This document shows, piece after piece, positions 1 to 7,890 of a stretch of DNA of 64,000 nt. This DNA comes from Paraburkholderia kururiensis (GTDB lineage: Bacteria; Pseudomonadota; Gammaproteobacteria; Burkholderiales; Burkholderiaceae). Below the pieces are notes generated by a model. The model worked only from the letters and a program-made list of their open reading frames with translations. It did no database searches and was not told the DNA's origin. The stretch lies in assembly GCF_034424375.1 (NCBI RefSeq), contig NZ_CP139965.1:4526001-4590000 (forward strand), in the 5' to 3' direction. Position numbers and translations under genes: made by a program. Positions within the stretch are counted from its first letter, which is position 1. Each line of letters begins with the position of its first letter.

Positions 1-107
1 GCGAAGACGTCGCCCGCTATAACGAGGAGCGCAGTACGTACCGGCCGCTTCCGCGTCAGGCTGAAGAAGGGCCGCGTCAGCCGATGCCCTCTCCGTATCG
101 CAACTAG
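1..107 (+). CDS. 3' end of an unidentified protein
   Basis: An open frame enters from the left edge (codons begin at base 3) and ends at TAG 105-107. The 34 visible residues are polar and proline/arginine-rich, ending MPSPYRN, like the cytoplasmic or disordered tail of a larger protein. No domain can be recognised from so little, and the frame is inferred only from the absence of stops. I do not assign a function. Confidence 0.4.
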   Translation, partial: EDVARYNEERSTYRPLPRQAEEGPRQPMPSPYRN

Positions 108-596
108 CGAACTTCCGTCGTTTTCCGCTGTTCCCCTTCCGTTGTTCGCGCGGCTGTCCAGGCCGCGCGGAACTGACGCGTCATTACCACACTTTTTTGA
201 AAATTCCCTGCGCCGGAACGCTCCGGGCAATCCAATCCCTGACAATTCCGCGCCCTATGTGGCGTGGCGTATCGCGTCCGGGTGAGCGTTGGCTCGCCCA
301 GCCCGCGCCGCGCCCAGTAAGGGTTCGCGGGGTGGTCCAGCCGTCATGCATTGCCGCTTGGCGGTGAGCGTCGAAGGACTAGCAGCCCGGGGCACGCCAA
401 AACTAATCCGGCACGTATACCGGCAATAAGTCGCGGTATTTCTGTTCATAAAAATGGTCCGCAAAGATGGTCCCGCCTGCATTTGGCCCGGTGCCCCAAC
501 GGACTCACAACAAACGGCTTGCGCGAGCAACTCGCCCCGCCCAGCCATGACAGCCTTTTTGGCCTTTCAGGCCCTTTGACAAAGACAGGAGATTCT
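108..596. other. Long leader/intergenic region before the porin
   Basis: No convincing gene lies in these 489 bases; frames that cross it have poor codon composition. It probably holds the porin promoter and a long 5' leader, as is usual for outer-membrane proteins. A small perfect hairpin, GGCC-TTTCA-GGCC (561-573), lies about 24 bases before the porin start codon, and the ribosome binding site AGGAG follows at 587-591. I cannot fix a transcription start. Confidence 0.4.
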
Positions 597-1673
597 ATGA
601 AGACAACCGTCAGCCGTGCGCTGAACACCACGCTCAAAGCGGGCGCCGTCGTCGCATTGCTGGCTTGCGCATCGTCGGCATTCGCGCAATCCAGCGTGCA
701 GCTTTACGGCCAGGTCGACGAATGGGTGGGCGCCACGAAATTTCCCGGCAGTCAGCGCGCCTGGAACGTGTCGGGCGGCGGCATGTCGACGTCCTACTGG
801 GGGCTGAAGGGCGCCGAGGACCTGGGCGGCGGCTACAAGGCGGTCTTTGCGCTGGAAAGCTTCTTCCGCGCGCAGAACGGCCAGTACGGGCGCTTCCAGG
901 GCGACACGTTCTTCGCCCGCAACTCGTACGTCGGCATCGAGTCGCCTTACGGCACCGTCACGGCAGGCCGTCTCACGACGCATCTGTTCGTTTCGACGAT
1001 TCTGTTCAACCCGTTCATCGACTCGTACACCTTCTCGCCGATGGTGTATCACGTATTCCTCGGCCTGGGCACGTTCCCGACCTACACCACGGACCAGGGT
1101 GTAGTGGGTGATTCGGGCTGGAACAACGCCGTGCAGTACGCAACGCCGGACTTCAACGGTCTTTCGGGCGCCGCCATGTACGCGCTCGGCAACAGCGCCG
1201 ACCACAACGGCTCGAAGAAGTGGAGCGGTCAGGTGCTGTACTTCCACGGCCCGTTCGCGGCGACCGCGGTCTATCAGTATGTGAACTTCAACGACAGCCC
1301 CACCGACCTGAACAGCCTCGTCACGGGGCTGAAGAGCCAGAGCGTCGCGCAGCTCGGTGTCTCGTACGACCTCAAGTACGTGAAGCTGTTCGGTCAGTAC
1401 ATGTACACGAAGAACGACCAGAACGTGGGCAGCTGGCATGTGAACACGGCGCAGGGCGGCGTGAGCGCGCCGCTCGGCACGGGCACGGCGATGGCGTCGT
1501 ACGCATACTCGCGCGACGGCGGCGGCCTCGACCAGACGCGCCAGACGTGGGCCGTGGGCTACGACTATCCGCTCTCGAAGCGCACCGACGTGTACGCCGC
1601 CTACATGTACGACCACATCAGCAACCAGTCGTCGGGGGACACCTTCGGCGTCGGCATGCGCGCGAAGTTTTGA
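597..1673 (+). CDS. Gram-negative porin (OmpC-like, Burkholderia type)
   Basis: A 358-residue general porin, expected to form a 16-stranded trimeric channel for small solutes in the outer membrane. The start at 597 is preceded by AGGAG and opens a classic signal peptide (MKTTVSRALN..., cleaved after AFA, leaving QSSVQLYGQVDEWVG). That mature N-terminus is the family's first strand. The body is rich in alternating aromatic and polar residues, and the protein ends in phenylalanine (RAKF), the outer-membrane assembly signal. An upstream in-frame extension to 351 is non-coding in character. The gene stands alone, with no co-oriented partner nearby. Substrate preference cannot be read from sequence. 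Confidence 0.93.
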   Translation: MKTTVSRALNTTLKAGAVVALLACASSAFAQSSVQLYGQVDEWVGATKFPGSQRAWNVSGGGMSTSYWGLKGAEDLGGGYKAVFALESFFRAQNGQYGRFQGDTFFARNSYVGIESPYGTVTAGRLTTHLFVSTILFNPFIDSYTFSPMVYHVFLGLGTFPTYTTDQGVVGDSGWNNAVQYATPDFNGLSGAAMYALGNSADHNGSKKWSGQVLYFHGPFAATAVYQYVNFNDSPTDLNSLVTGLKSQSVAQLGVSYDLKYVKLFGQYMYTKNDQNVGSWHVNTAQGGVSAPLGTGTAMASYAYSRDGGGLDQTRQTWAVGYDYPLSKRTDVYAAYMYDHISNQSSGDTFGVGMRAKF

Positions 1674-2076
1674 TTGCGCCGGCGGGCGCGTTGGTTGTGC
1701 CGGTGGGCGGGCTAGGCGCGGCGGGCAGCGGCACCGCCTCGCCGATCGGCACGGCATCTGTGCCGACGCGCACGCTGTGCGACGATCTCGCGCGCGGGGC
1801 CGCGAACGGCTACGCTGGCTGCTACGCGAATGTGCGTCGCCCGGTTCGCCCAGTTGGCACCGCCCGTCGCGGTTCGCGTGGATGGGCGCTGCTTCTTCCG
1901 CCTGCCTCTTCCTCCAGGCGTCCCCCGCCACGTTGCATCTGTTCGCCGATGCCGGCGCGCCTCGCGCGCTCACCTGTACCGCTCTCACCGAGTGCGCCCC
2001 ATTCCACCCTTTGCTCACTTCCACTTGATAAAGCGCGCACAATGGCGCCGATTGATTCCTCCGGTGAGCGATTGCG
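1674..2076. other. Gap between porin and LysR gene
   Basis: About 400 GC-rich bases with no supported gene. Open frames here are out-of-frame extensions of neighbouring reading frames. No clear hairpin terminator follows the porin stop, and no canonical promoter for the LysR gene stands out. Nothing further can be supported. Confidence 0.4.
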
Positions 2077-3015
2077 ATGGATACCCTCGTCAGCATGAAA
2101 GTGTTCCGCCACGTCGTGGAGACGGGCAGCTTCGTGGGCGCCGCCGCGCGTGCCGAGATGTCGCCCGCGATGGCGAGCAAGCACGTCATGCATCTGGAGC
2201 AGCAACTGGGCGCGCGGCTTCTGAACCGCACCACGCGGCGCGTCGCGCCCACCGAGGCGGGGCGCGAGTATTACGAGCGGCTCTCGCAGGCGCTGGGCGA
2301 AATCGAGGAGGCCGCGCAGGCGGTGAGCGCCGCCAGCGTCGTGCCGCAAGGGCGGCTGCGCGTAACGTGCCTGTCGGCGTTCGGCCTGCGCCACATCATG
2401 GGTGCGGCCGCCGATTACGCCGCGCAGTACCCGAAGGTCACCGTCGATATCCAGTTGTCGGACCGCGTGGTCGAGCTGATCGACGAAGGTTTCGACGTGG
2501 CCGTGCGCGCGTCGCCGTCCGGGCTCAAGTCGTCTTCGCTGATCGCGCGGCAGATTGCGACCGCGCACATCCTGCTCTGTGCGTCGCCCGACTATCTGGC
2601 CCGGCACGGCACGCCGAAGACGCTCGACGACCTCACGCGCCACAACTTCATTCACTACGCGGACGTGTCCGCGCAGGAACTCACGCTCTCGTCTATGGCG
2701 GGCGGTTCGCGCGTGCGGCTGGCGGGCAACATGGTGGTCAATCACCTGGAAGCGCAGCGCGTGGTGACGCTGCACGGCGCGGGCGTCGCGCTGCTGGGCA
2801 CTGAGGTAATCGGCGACGACATCGCCGCCGGCCGCCTCGTGCCGATTCTCGTCGACGTGGCGCCGCCGCGCGAGTTGCCCATCCACGTGGTGTATGCGAG
2901 TCGCCGGTACCTCTCGGCGAAGGTGCGCTCGTTCGTGGACTTCATGGCCCAGCGCTTTGCCGGACAAGGGCTGTGGCCGACGCTCGAACAGATCCGGGCC
3001 GCCGCGGCGAGCTGA
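2077..3015 (+). CDS. LysR-family transcriptional regulator
   Basis: A 312-residue LysR regulator. The N-terminal winged helix-turn-helix spans about residues 3-62 (MKVFRHVVETGSF, then ASKHVMHLEQQLGARLLNRTTR), and the type 2 periplasmic-binding-like effector domain follows from about residue 90. It has the CrgA/AaeR-like features SFVGAAARAEMSP and TTRRVAPTEAGREYYER. It stands between the porin and icmF on the same strand, 178 bases before icmF, with a hairpin between, so it probably forms its own transcript. Its target and inducer are unknown; an adjacent operator candidate lies upstream of icmF. The ribosome site is weak (GGTGAG). Confidence 0.9.
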   Translation: MDTLVSMKVFRHVVETGSFVGAAARAEMSPAMASKHVMHLEQQLGARLLNRTTRRVAPTEAGREYYERLSQALGEIEEAAQAVSAASVVPQGRLRVTCLSAFGLRHIMGAAADYAAQYPKVTVDIQLSDRVVELIDEGFDVAVRASPSGLKSSSLIARQIATAHILLCASPDYLARHGTPKTLDDLTRHNFIHYADVSAQELTLSSMAGGSRVRLAGNMVVNHLEAQRVVTLHGAGVALLGTEVIGDDIAAGRLVPILVDVAPPRELPIHVVYASRRYLSAKVRSFVDFMAQRFAGQGLWPTLEQIRAAAAS

Positions 3016-3024
3016 GAAGGGACT

Positions 3025-3046
3025 GCGAAAACGCGTCCGTTTTCGC
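3025..3046 (+). terminator. Stem-loop after the LysR gene
   Basis: A perfect 9-bp stem, GCGAAAACG / CGTTTTCGC, with loop CGTC starts ten bases after the LysR stop codon. No T-run follows, so it may slow or protect the transcript end rather than act as a strong intrinsic terminator. Confidence 0.4.
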
Positions 3047-3057
3047 GAAGACCGCGT

Positions 3058-3087
3058 GAAAGATCGCAGGAAAGATCGCAGGAAACG
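3058..3087. repeat. Tandem 12-bp repeat
   Basis: The unit GAAAGATCGCAG occurs twice back to back (3058-3069, 3070-3081) and begins a third time (GAAACG). It lies between the LysR gene and the icmF promoter. No function is known; replication slippage is the simplest explanation. Confidence 0.6.
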
Positions 3088-3143
3088 TAGCAGCAAGAAG
3101 CGCAGAACAGGCGGAAAAGCAGCGCGCAGGCCGGCCCCTCCGT

Positions 3144-3164
3144 TTGTCTATACTGGGCAGACAA
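3144..3164 (+). promoter_or_regulatory. Putative icmF promoter with inverted-repeat operator
   Basis: The perfect inverted repeat TTGTCT-N9-AGACAA brackets a good -10 element, TATACT (3149-3154), about 40 bases before the icmF start codon. A repressor bound here would cover the -10. No convincing -35 is visible, which fits either an activated promoter or simple weakness. The cognate regulator is not identified; the neighbouring LysR gene is one candidate, though a TetR or GntR protein also suits the symmetry. Confidence 0.5.
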
Positions 3165-3193
3165 CCGAACCCGTAGGACGACCCGGGGGAGAC

Positions 3194-6100
3194 ATGACCG
3201 ACCTTTCCACGCCGCAGCGCGCCGGCGACCACAAGTCGCTGCGCTCGCCGCTTCCGGTCCGCCGTCTGCGCTTCGTCACCGCCGCCGCGCTGTTCGACGG
3301 CCACGACGCGTCGATCAACATCATGCGCCGCATTCTCCAGGCAAGCGGCGTCGAGGTCATTCACCTCGGCCACAACCGTTCGGTGGACGAAGTCGCCACC
3401 GCCGCACTCGAAGAAGACGCCGACGCCGTAGCCGTGTCGAGCTATCAGGGCGGCCACGTCGAGTACTTCCGCTATCTCGTCGACCTGCTGCGCGAACGCG
3501 GCGGCGAACGCATCAAGGTGTTCGGCGGCGGAGGCGGCGTGATCGTGCCCGAAGAAATCGCGGCGCTGGAGCGCTACGGCGTGGCGCGCATCTACTCGCC
3601 GCAGGACGGTCAACGGCTTGGCCTGCAAGGCATGATCGACGACATGATTGCGCGCTGCGCACAGGCCGCGACGTCGCGCGAAGAGGTGGCCGACTCACGC
3701 GACGATGCTGCGAGCCCGCACGGCGCCCCCGACAGCCCGCGCGCCGACACCCTCTCCACGCTCGCGCTGCCCGCCGACCCATCGCCGGTTTTCCGTCAAC
3801 TCGCCGTGCTCATTTCCGCGCTCGAAACCGGCCAGGCGGGTGTGCCGCTACGCGCCGAACTGGCTGCGCGCGCGGCCGCGCGGCGCGTGCCCGTGCTCGG
3901 CGTGACCGGTACGGGCGGCGCGGGTAAGTCGTCGCTCACGGACGAAATCGTGCGGCGCTTCCGGCTCGACTTCGACGACGCGCTCGCCATCGCCGTGCTT
4001 GCCGTGGACCCGTCGCGTCGCAAGTCCGGCGGCGCGCTGCTGGGCGACCGCATCCGTATGAACGCGATCGGCAACTGGGGGCGCGGCGCACGCGTGTTCA
4101 TGCGTTCGCTCGCCACGCGGGAAGCATCGAGCGAGATATCGGATGCGTTGCCCGACGCCATCGTCGCCTGCAAGGCCGCTGGCTTCGATCTCGTGGTGGT
4201 GGAGACGTCGGGCATCGGCCAGGGCGACGCGGCCATCGTGCCGCTCGCCGATCAGTCGCTCTACGTCATGACGCCCGAATTCGGCGCGGCGAGCCAGCTG
4301 GAAAAGATCGACATGCTCGACTTCGCCGATGTGGTCGCCATCAACAAGTTCGACCGCCGCGGCGCAGCCGACGCGCTGCGCGACGTCGCGAAGCAGGTGC
4401 AGCGCAATCGCGGCTTCACGGCGGCACCGGAGGCGATGCCCGTGTTCGGCACGGTGGCCTCGCGTTTCAACGACGACGGCGTGACGGCGCTCTATCAGCA
4501 CATCGCGCGCGCATTGCGCGAGCACGGGCTGCGCGAGGGCGGCGGCACGCTGCCGGCGCTCGACGGCCAGCGTCATTCGAGCGGCCTGCACGCCATCGTG
4601 CCGCCCGGGCGCGTGCGGTATCTGAGCGACATTGCCGAGACGGTGCGCGCGTATCGTCAGCGCGTCGTCGCGCAGTCGCAGCTGGCGCGCGAACGCTGGC
4701 AGCTCATGGAAACGCGCCGCATGCTGGCGTCGAGCGCAGGCGGCGAGGCCAACGTCACGAACGCGGCGGATGCAAATGCGACCGCCACGCCGGGTGGACA
4801 AATCGATGCGCTCATCGCCGAACGGGAGGCGCAACTCGGTGCGCGCGAAAAGGCGCTGCTCGCCGAGTGGCCGCAGACAGTCGCCGCGTATTCGGGCGAG
4901 GAACACGTCGTGAAAGTACGCGACCGCGAGATCCGCACCGCGCTCACCGTCACGACGCTTTCCGGCACGACGATGCGCAAGATTTCGCTGCCGAAATTCG
5001 CGGACCCCGGCGAGACGCTGCGCTGGCTCATGCTCGAAAACCTGCCCGGCTACTTTCCGTTCACGGCCGGCGTGTTTGCATTCAAGCGCGAAAACGAAGA
5101 CCCCACGCGCATGTTCGCGGGCGAAGGCGATCCGATGCGCACGAACCGCCGCTTCAAGCTGCTCGCCGACGGCATGCCGGCGAAGCGCCTGTCCACCGCG
5201 TTCGACTCCGTCACGCTCTACGGCGAAGAGCCCGACGAGCGCCCCGACATCTACGGCAAGATCGGCAACTCGGGCGTCTCGGTGGCGACGCTCGACGACA
5301 TGAAGGCGCTCTACGACGGCTTCGACCTGTGCGCGCCCGACACGTCGGTGTCGATGACCATCAACGGACCCGCGCCCGCCATTCTCGCCATGTTCTTCAA
5401 CGTGGCCATCGACCAGCAGATCGAACGGCTGTGTGCGCGCACGGCGAACGAAGGCCGCGAACCGACGGCAGAAGAAATCGACGCAGCCCGGCGGCACGCA
5501 TTGCACAACGTGCGCGGCACGGTGCAGGCCGACATCCTCAAGGAAGACCAGGGGCAGAACACCTGCATCTTCTCGACGGAATTCAGCCTCAAGGTGATGG
5601 GCGACATCCAGGCGTGGTTCGTCGAGCAAGGCGTGCGCAATTTCTATTCGGTTTCGATCTCCGGGTATCACATCGCCGAAGCCGGCGCGAACCCCATCTC
5701 GCAACTCGCCTACACGCTGGCAAACGGCTTCACGTACGTGGAGGCGTATCTCGCGCGCGGCATGCACATCGATGCCTTCGCGCCGAATCTCTCGTTCTTC
5801 TTCTCGAACGGCATGGACCCCGAGTACACCGTGCTCGGCCGCGTGGCACGCCGCATCTGGGCGCTCGCGATGCGCGAGCGTTACGGCGCGAACGAGCGCA
5901 GCCAGAAGCTCAAGTACCACGTGCAGACCTCGGGGCGCAGCCTGCACGCGCAGGAAATCGACTTCAACGACATCCGCACCACGCTGCAGGCGCTCATCGC
6001 GATCTACGACAACTGCAACTCGCTGCACACGAACGCATTCGACGAAGCCATCACCACGCCTACGGAAGAGTCCGTGCGGCGTGCGCTTGCCATCCAGCTC

Positions 6101-6613
6101 ATCATCAATCGCGAATGGGGGCTCGCGAAGAGCCAGAACCCGAACCAGGGCAGTTTCGTAGTCGAGGAACTGACGGATCTCGTGGAGGCCGCGGTGCTCG
6201 CGGAGTTCGACCGCCTCACCGAGCGCGGCGGCGTGCTGGGCGCCATGGAGACCGGTTATCAGCGCGGACGCATCCAGGACGAGTCGCTGCTTTACGAGCA
6301 TCGCAAGCACGACGGGTCGTATCCGATCGTGGGCGTGAACACGTTCGTGAATCCGCATGCGCACGAGGCGCCCGCCACGCTCACGCTCGCGCGGTCCACG
6401 GAAGACGAGAAGCGCAGCCAGCTTGCGCGCCTGCGCGACTTTCAGGCGCGCCATCGCGACGACGCACCCGAGGCGCTGGCGCGCCTCAAGCAGGCGGTCA
6501 TGAATGACGCGAACGTGTTCGACGTGCTGATGGATGCGGTGCGCGTCTGCTCGCTCGGGCAGATCACGCACGCGTTATTCGAGGTGGGCGGGCAGTATCG
6601 GCGGAATATGTGA
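3194..6613 (+). CDS. icmF: Fused isobutyryl-CoA mutase IcmF
   Basis: A 1139-residue adenosylcobalamin enzyme interconverting isobutyryl-CoA and n-butyryl-CoA. It carries its own G-protein chaperone. Order: B12-binding domain (about 25-155), MeaI/ArgK-type GTPase (about 200-540), linker, then the TIM-barrel substrate domain (about 560-1110). The B12 loop reads DGHDAS (35-40), with H37 as the expected cobalt ligand and serine where the classic motif has glycine; a glycine-rich stretch at 110-115 lies in the same domain. The GTPase shows a P-loop ending GGAGKSS (about 241-247) and NKFD (384-387). The start at 3194 follows GGGGGA and is supported by the domain boundary; the frame is open further upstream. 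Probable role: branched and short acyl-CoA metabolism. Confidence 0.96.
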   Translation: MTDLSTPQRAGDHKSLRSPLPVRRLRFVTAAALFDGHDASINIMRRILQASGVEVIHLGHNRSVDEVATAALEEDADAVAVSSYQGGHVEYFRYLVDLLRERGGERIKVFGGGGGVIVPEEIAALERYGVARIYSPQDGQRLGLQGMIDDMIARCAQAATSREEVADSRDDAASPHGAPDSPRADTLSTLALPADPSPVFRQLAVLISALETGQAGVPLRAELAARAAARRVPVLGVTGTGGAGKSSLTDEIVRRFRLDFDDALAIAVLAVDPSRRKSGGALLGDRIRMNAIGNWGRGARVFMRSLATREASSEISDALPDAIVACKAAGFDLVVVETSGIGQGDAAIVPLADQSLYVMTPEFGAASQLEKIDMLDFADVVAINKFDRRGAADALRDVAKQVQRNRGFTAAPEAMPVFGTVASRFNDDGVTALYQHIARALREHGLREGGGTLPALDGQRHSSGLHAIVPPGRVRYLSDIAETVRAYRQRVVAQSQLARERWQLMETRRMLASSAGGEANVTNAADANATATPGGQIDALIAEREAQLGAREKALLAEWPQTVAAYSGEEHVVKVRDREIRTALTVTTLSGTTMRKISLPKFADPGETLRWLMLENLPGYFPFTAGVFAFKRENEDPTRMFAGEGDPMRTNRRFKLLADGMPAKRLSTAFDSVTLYGEEPDERPDIYGKIGNSGVSVATLDDMKALYDGFDLCAPDTSVSMTINGPAPAILAMFFNVAIDQQIERLCARTANEGREPTAEEIDAARRHALHNVRGTVQADILKEDQGQNTCIFSTEFSLKVMGDIQAWFVEQGVRNFYSVSISGYHIAEAGANPISQLAYTLANGFTYVEAYLARGMHIDAFAPNLSFFFSNGMDPEYTVLGRVARRIWALAMRERYGANERSQKLKYHVQTSGRSLHAQEIDFNDIRTTLQALIAIYDNCNSLHTNAFDEAITTPTEESVRRALAIQLIINREWGLAKSQNPNQGSFVVEELTDLVEAAVLAEFDRLTERGGVLGAMETGYQRGRIQDESLLYEHRKHDGSYPIVGVNTFVNPHAHEAPATLTLARSTEDEKRSQLARLRDFQARHRDDAPEALARLKQAVMNDANVFDVLMDAVRVCSLGQITHALFEVGGQYRRNM

Positions 6614-6615
6614 GG

Positions 6616-6641
6616 GCGTGATGCGCTAAACGCGCTCACGC
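6616..6641. terminator. Stem-loop between convergent icmF and nitronate monooxygenase
   Basis: GCGTGA-T-GCGC, loop TAAAC, GCGCTCACGC forms a 10-bp stem with one bulged T. It fills the 35-base gap between the two stop codons. There is no T-run on either side, so it is a weak or factor-assisted terminator at best. Confidence 0.35.
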
Positions 6642-6648
6642 AGGCGGG

Positions 6649-7608
6649 TCAGCGCGCCATCCCCAGCCGCGCCTTCGTCTCGTCGTATTCCTTCTTCAGC
6701 CGTGCGACGAGTTCGGCCACCGTCGGAACGTCGTCCATGAGGCCCACGCCCTGGCCTGCGCCCCAGATGTCCTTCCACGCCTTCGCCTTGTCGCTGCCGA
6801 AGTTCATGCGCGACTTGTCCGATTCGGGCAGCGCGTCCGGATCGAGCCCGGCATTCACGATGCTCTCGCGAATGTAGTTGCCGTGCACGCCCGTGAAGAG
6901 GTTCGTATAGATGATGTCCGCGGCGTTCGCCTTGACGATGGCGCGCTTGTAGTCGTCCACGGCGTGCGCTTCCTGCGTCGCGATGAAGCGCGTGCCCATG
7001 TAGGCGAGGTCCGCGCCCATCGCCTGCGCGGCGAGAATCGAGCCGCCGTTCGCGATGGCGCCCGACAGCACGATGGGACCGTCGAACACGCGGCGCACCT
7101 CGCCCACGAGCGCGAACGGCGACATCGTGCCCGCATGGCCGCCGGCGCCCGCGGCCACCAGGATGAGACCGTCCACGCCGGCTTCGAGCGCCTTGCTCGC
7201 GTGCCGCATGTTGATCACGTCGTGCAGCACGATGCCGCCGTAGCTGTGCACGGCGTCCACGATTTCTTTGGCCGGCGCCCGCAGGCTCGTGATGAAGATG
7301 GGCACCTTGTGCTCCACGCACACGCGAATGTCCTGTTCGAGCCGCACATTCGACTGATGCACGATCTGGTTCACGGCAACGGGACCGATCACGGCGTCGG
7401 GATGCGCGGCCTTGTGCGCCGCGAGCTGCTGCTGGATCTGCGTGAGCCATTCGTCGAGCAATTCCGCGGGCCGCGCATTGAGGGCGGGAAACGAGCCGAC
7501 GATGCCGGCCTTGCACTGCGCAAGCACGAGTTCGGGGTAGCTGACGATGAACATCGGCGAAGCGACGACAGGCAGCGCAAGGTTTTGCAGGACGGCGGGC
7601 AAGGCCAT
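6649..7608 (-). CDS. Nitronate monooxygenase (NPD/2-nitropropane dioxygenase family)
   Basis: A 319-residue FMN-dependent TIM-barrel enzyme expected to oxidise alkyl nitronates such as propionate 3-nitronate to the aldehyde or keto acid and nitrite. Family marks include N-terminal LPVVASPM, the AGAGGHAG loop with its active-site histidine, and the phosphate-binding stretch near SGAIANGGSILAAQAMGAD. Length fits the family. The start at 7608 follows CAGGAG. Two inverted repeats lie just upstream (7684-7702, 7730-7741), suggesting repressor control. It is convergent with icmF and divergent from the haloacetate dehalogenase gene. Class I versus a related enoyl reductase-like activity cannot be settled without structure. 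Confidence 0.85.
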   Translation of the reverse strand: MALPAVLQNLALPVVASPMFIVSYPELVLAQCKAGIVGSFPALNARPAELLDEWLTQIQQQLAAHKAAHPDAVIGPVAVNQIVHQSNVRLEQDIRVCVEHKVPIFITSLRAPAKEIVDAVHSYGGIVLHDVINMRHASKALEAGVDGLILVAAGAGGHAGTMSPFALVGEVRRVFDGPIVLSGAIANGGSILAAQAMGADLAYMGTRFIATQEAHAVDDYKRAIVKANAADIIYTNLFTGVHGNYIRESIVNAGLDPDALPESDKSRMNFGSDKAKAWKDIWGAGQGVGLMDDVPTVAELVARLKKEYDETKARLGMAR

Positions 7609-7683
7609 GGCGAGAGTCTCCTGAATGATGGCCGCGTGAGAGTGACAGACGGCTCGGCGATATGAGTGTAGCGGTGAAGCAGA

Positions 7684-7702
7684 GCGGTGCAGGGTGCACC
7701 GC
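7684..7702. promoter_or_regulatory. Inverted repeat upstream of nitronate monooxygenase
   Basis: Perfect 8-bp arms GCGGTGCA-GGG-TGCACCGC lie 76 bases upstream of the monooxygenase start codon in the divergent gap. Either a regulator site or a leader hairpin; no cognate factor is encoded beside it. Confidence 0.4.
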
Positions 7703-7729
7703 GCGTCCCATCATGTGGGTCGCTTTAGA

Positions 7730-7741
7730 GAACGATCGTTC
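7730..7741. promoter_or_regulatory. Palindrome GAACGATCGTTC (operator candidate)
   Basis: A perfect 12-bp palindrome without spacer, in AT-richer surroundings (GATTATAG follows), between the divergent monooxygenase and dehalogenase genes. Compact palindromes of this kind are typical TetR-family sites. No TetR gene is in the window, so the assignment is inference. Confidence 0.45.
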
Positions 7742-7890
7742 GATTATAGGCGATGCATCTGCCGCTGGCATCGTGCCTCGTACTGGAAGGAGTGTTCGGG
7801 TTCTACGGATTGCGTGCGCCATCCCACCACGAAGGTACCCCTCCGCGTTCTACAATCCGCGAACCAGACCAACAACGACAAGAGACGACT

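Noticed and set aside
3848..6571. A 907-codon frame on the minus strand opposite icmF
   Set aside because: The IcmF reading frame is certain by motifs, and the antisense frame reads as arginine/histidine-rich noise.
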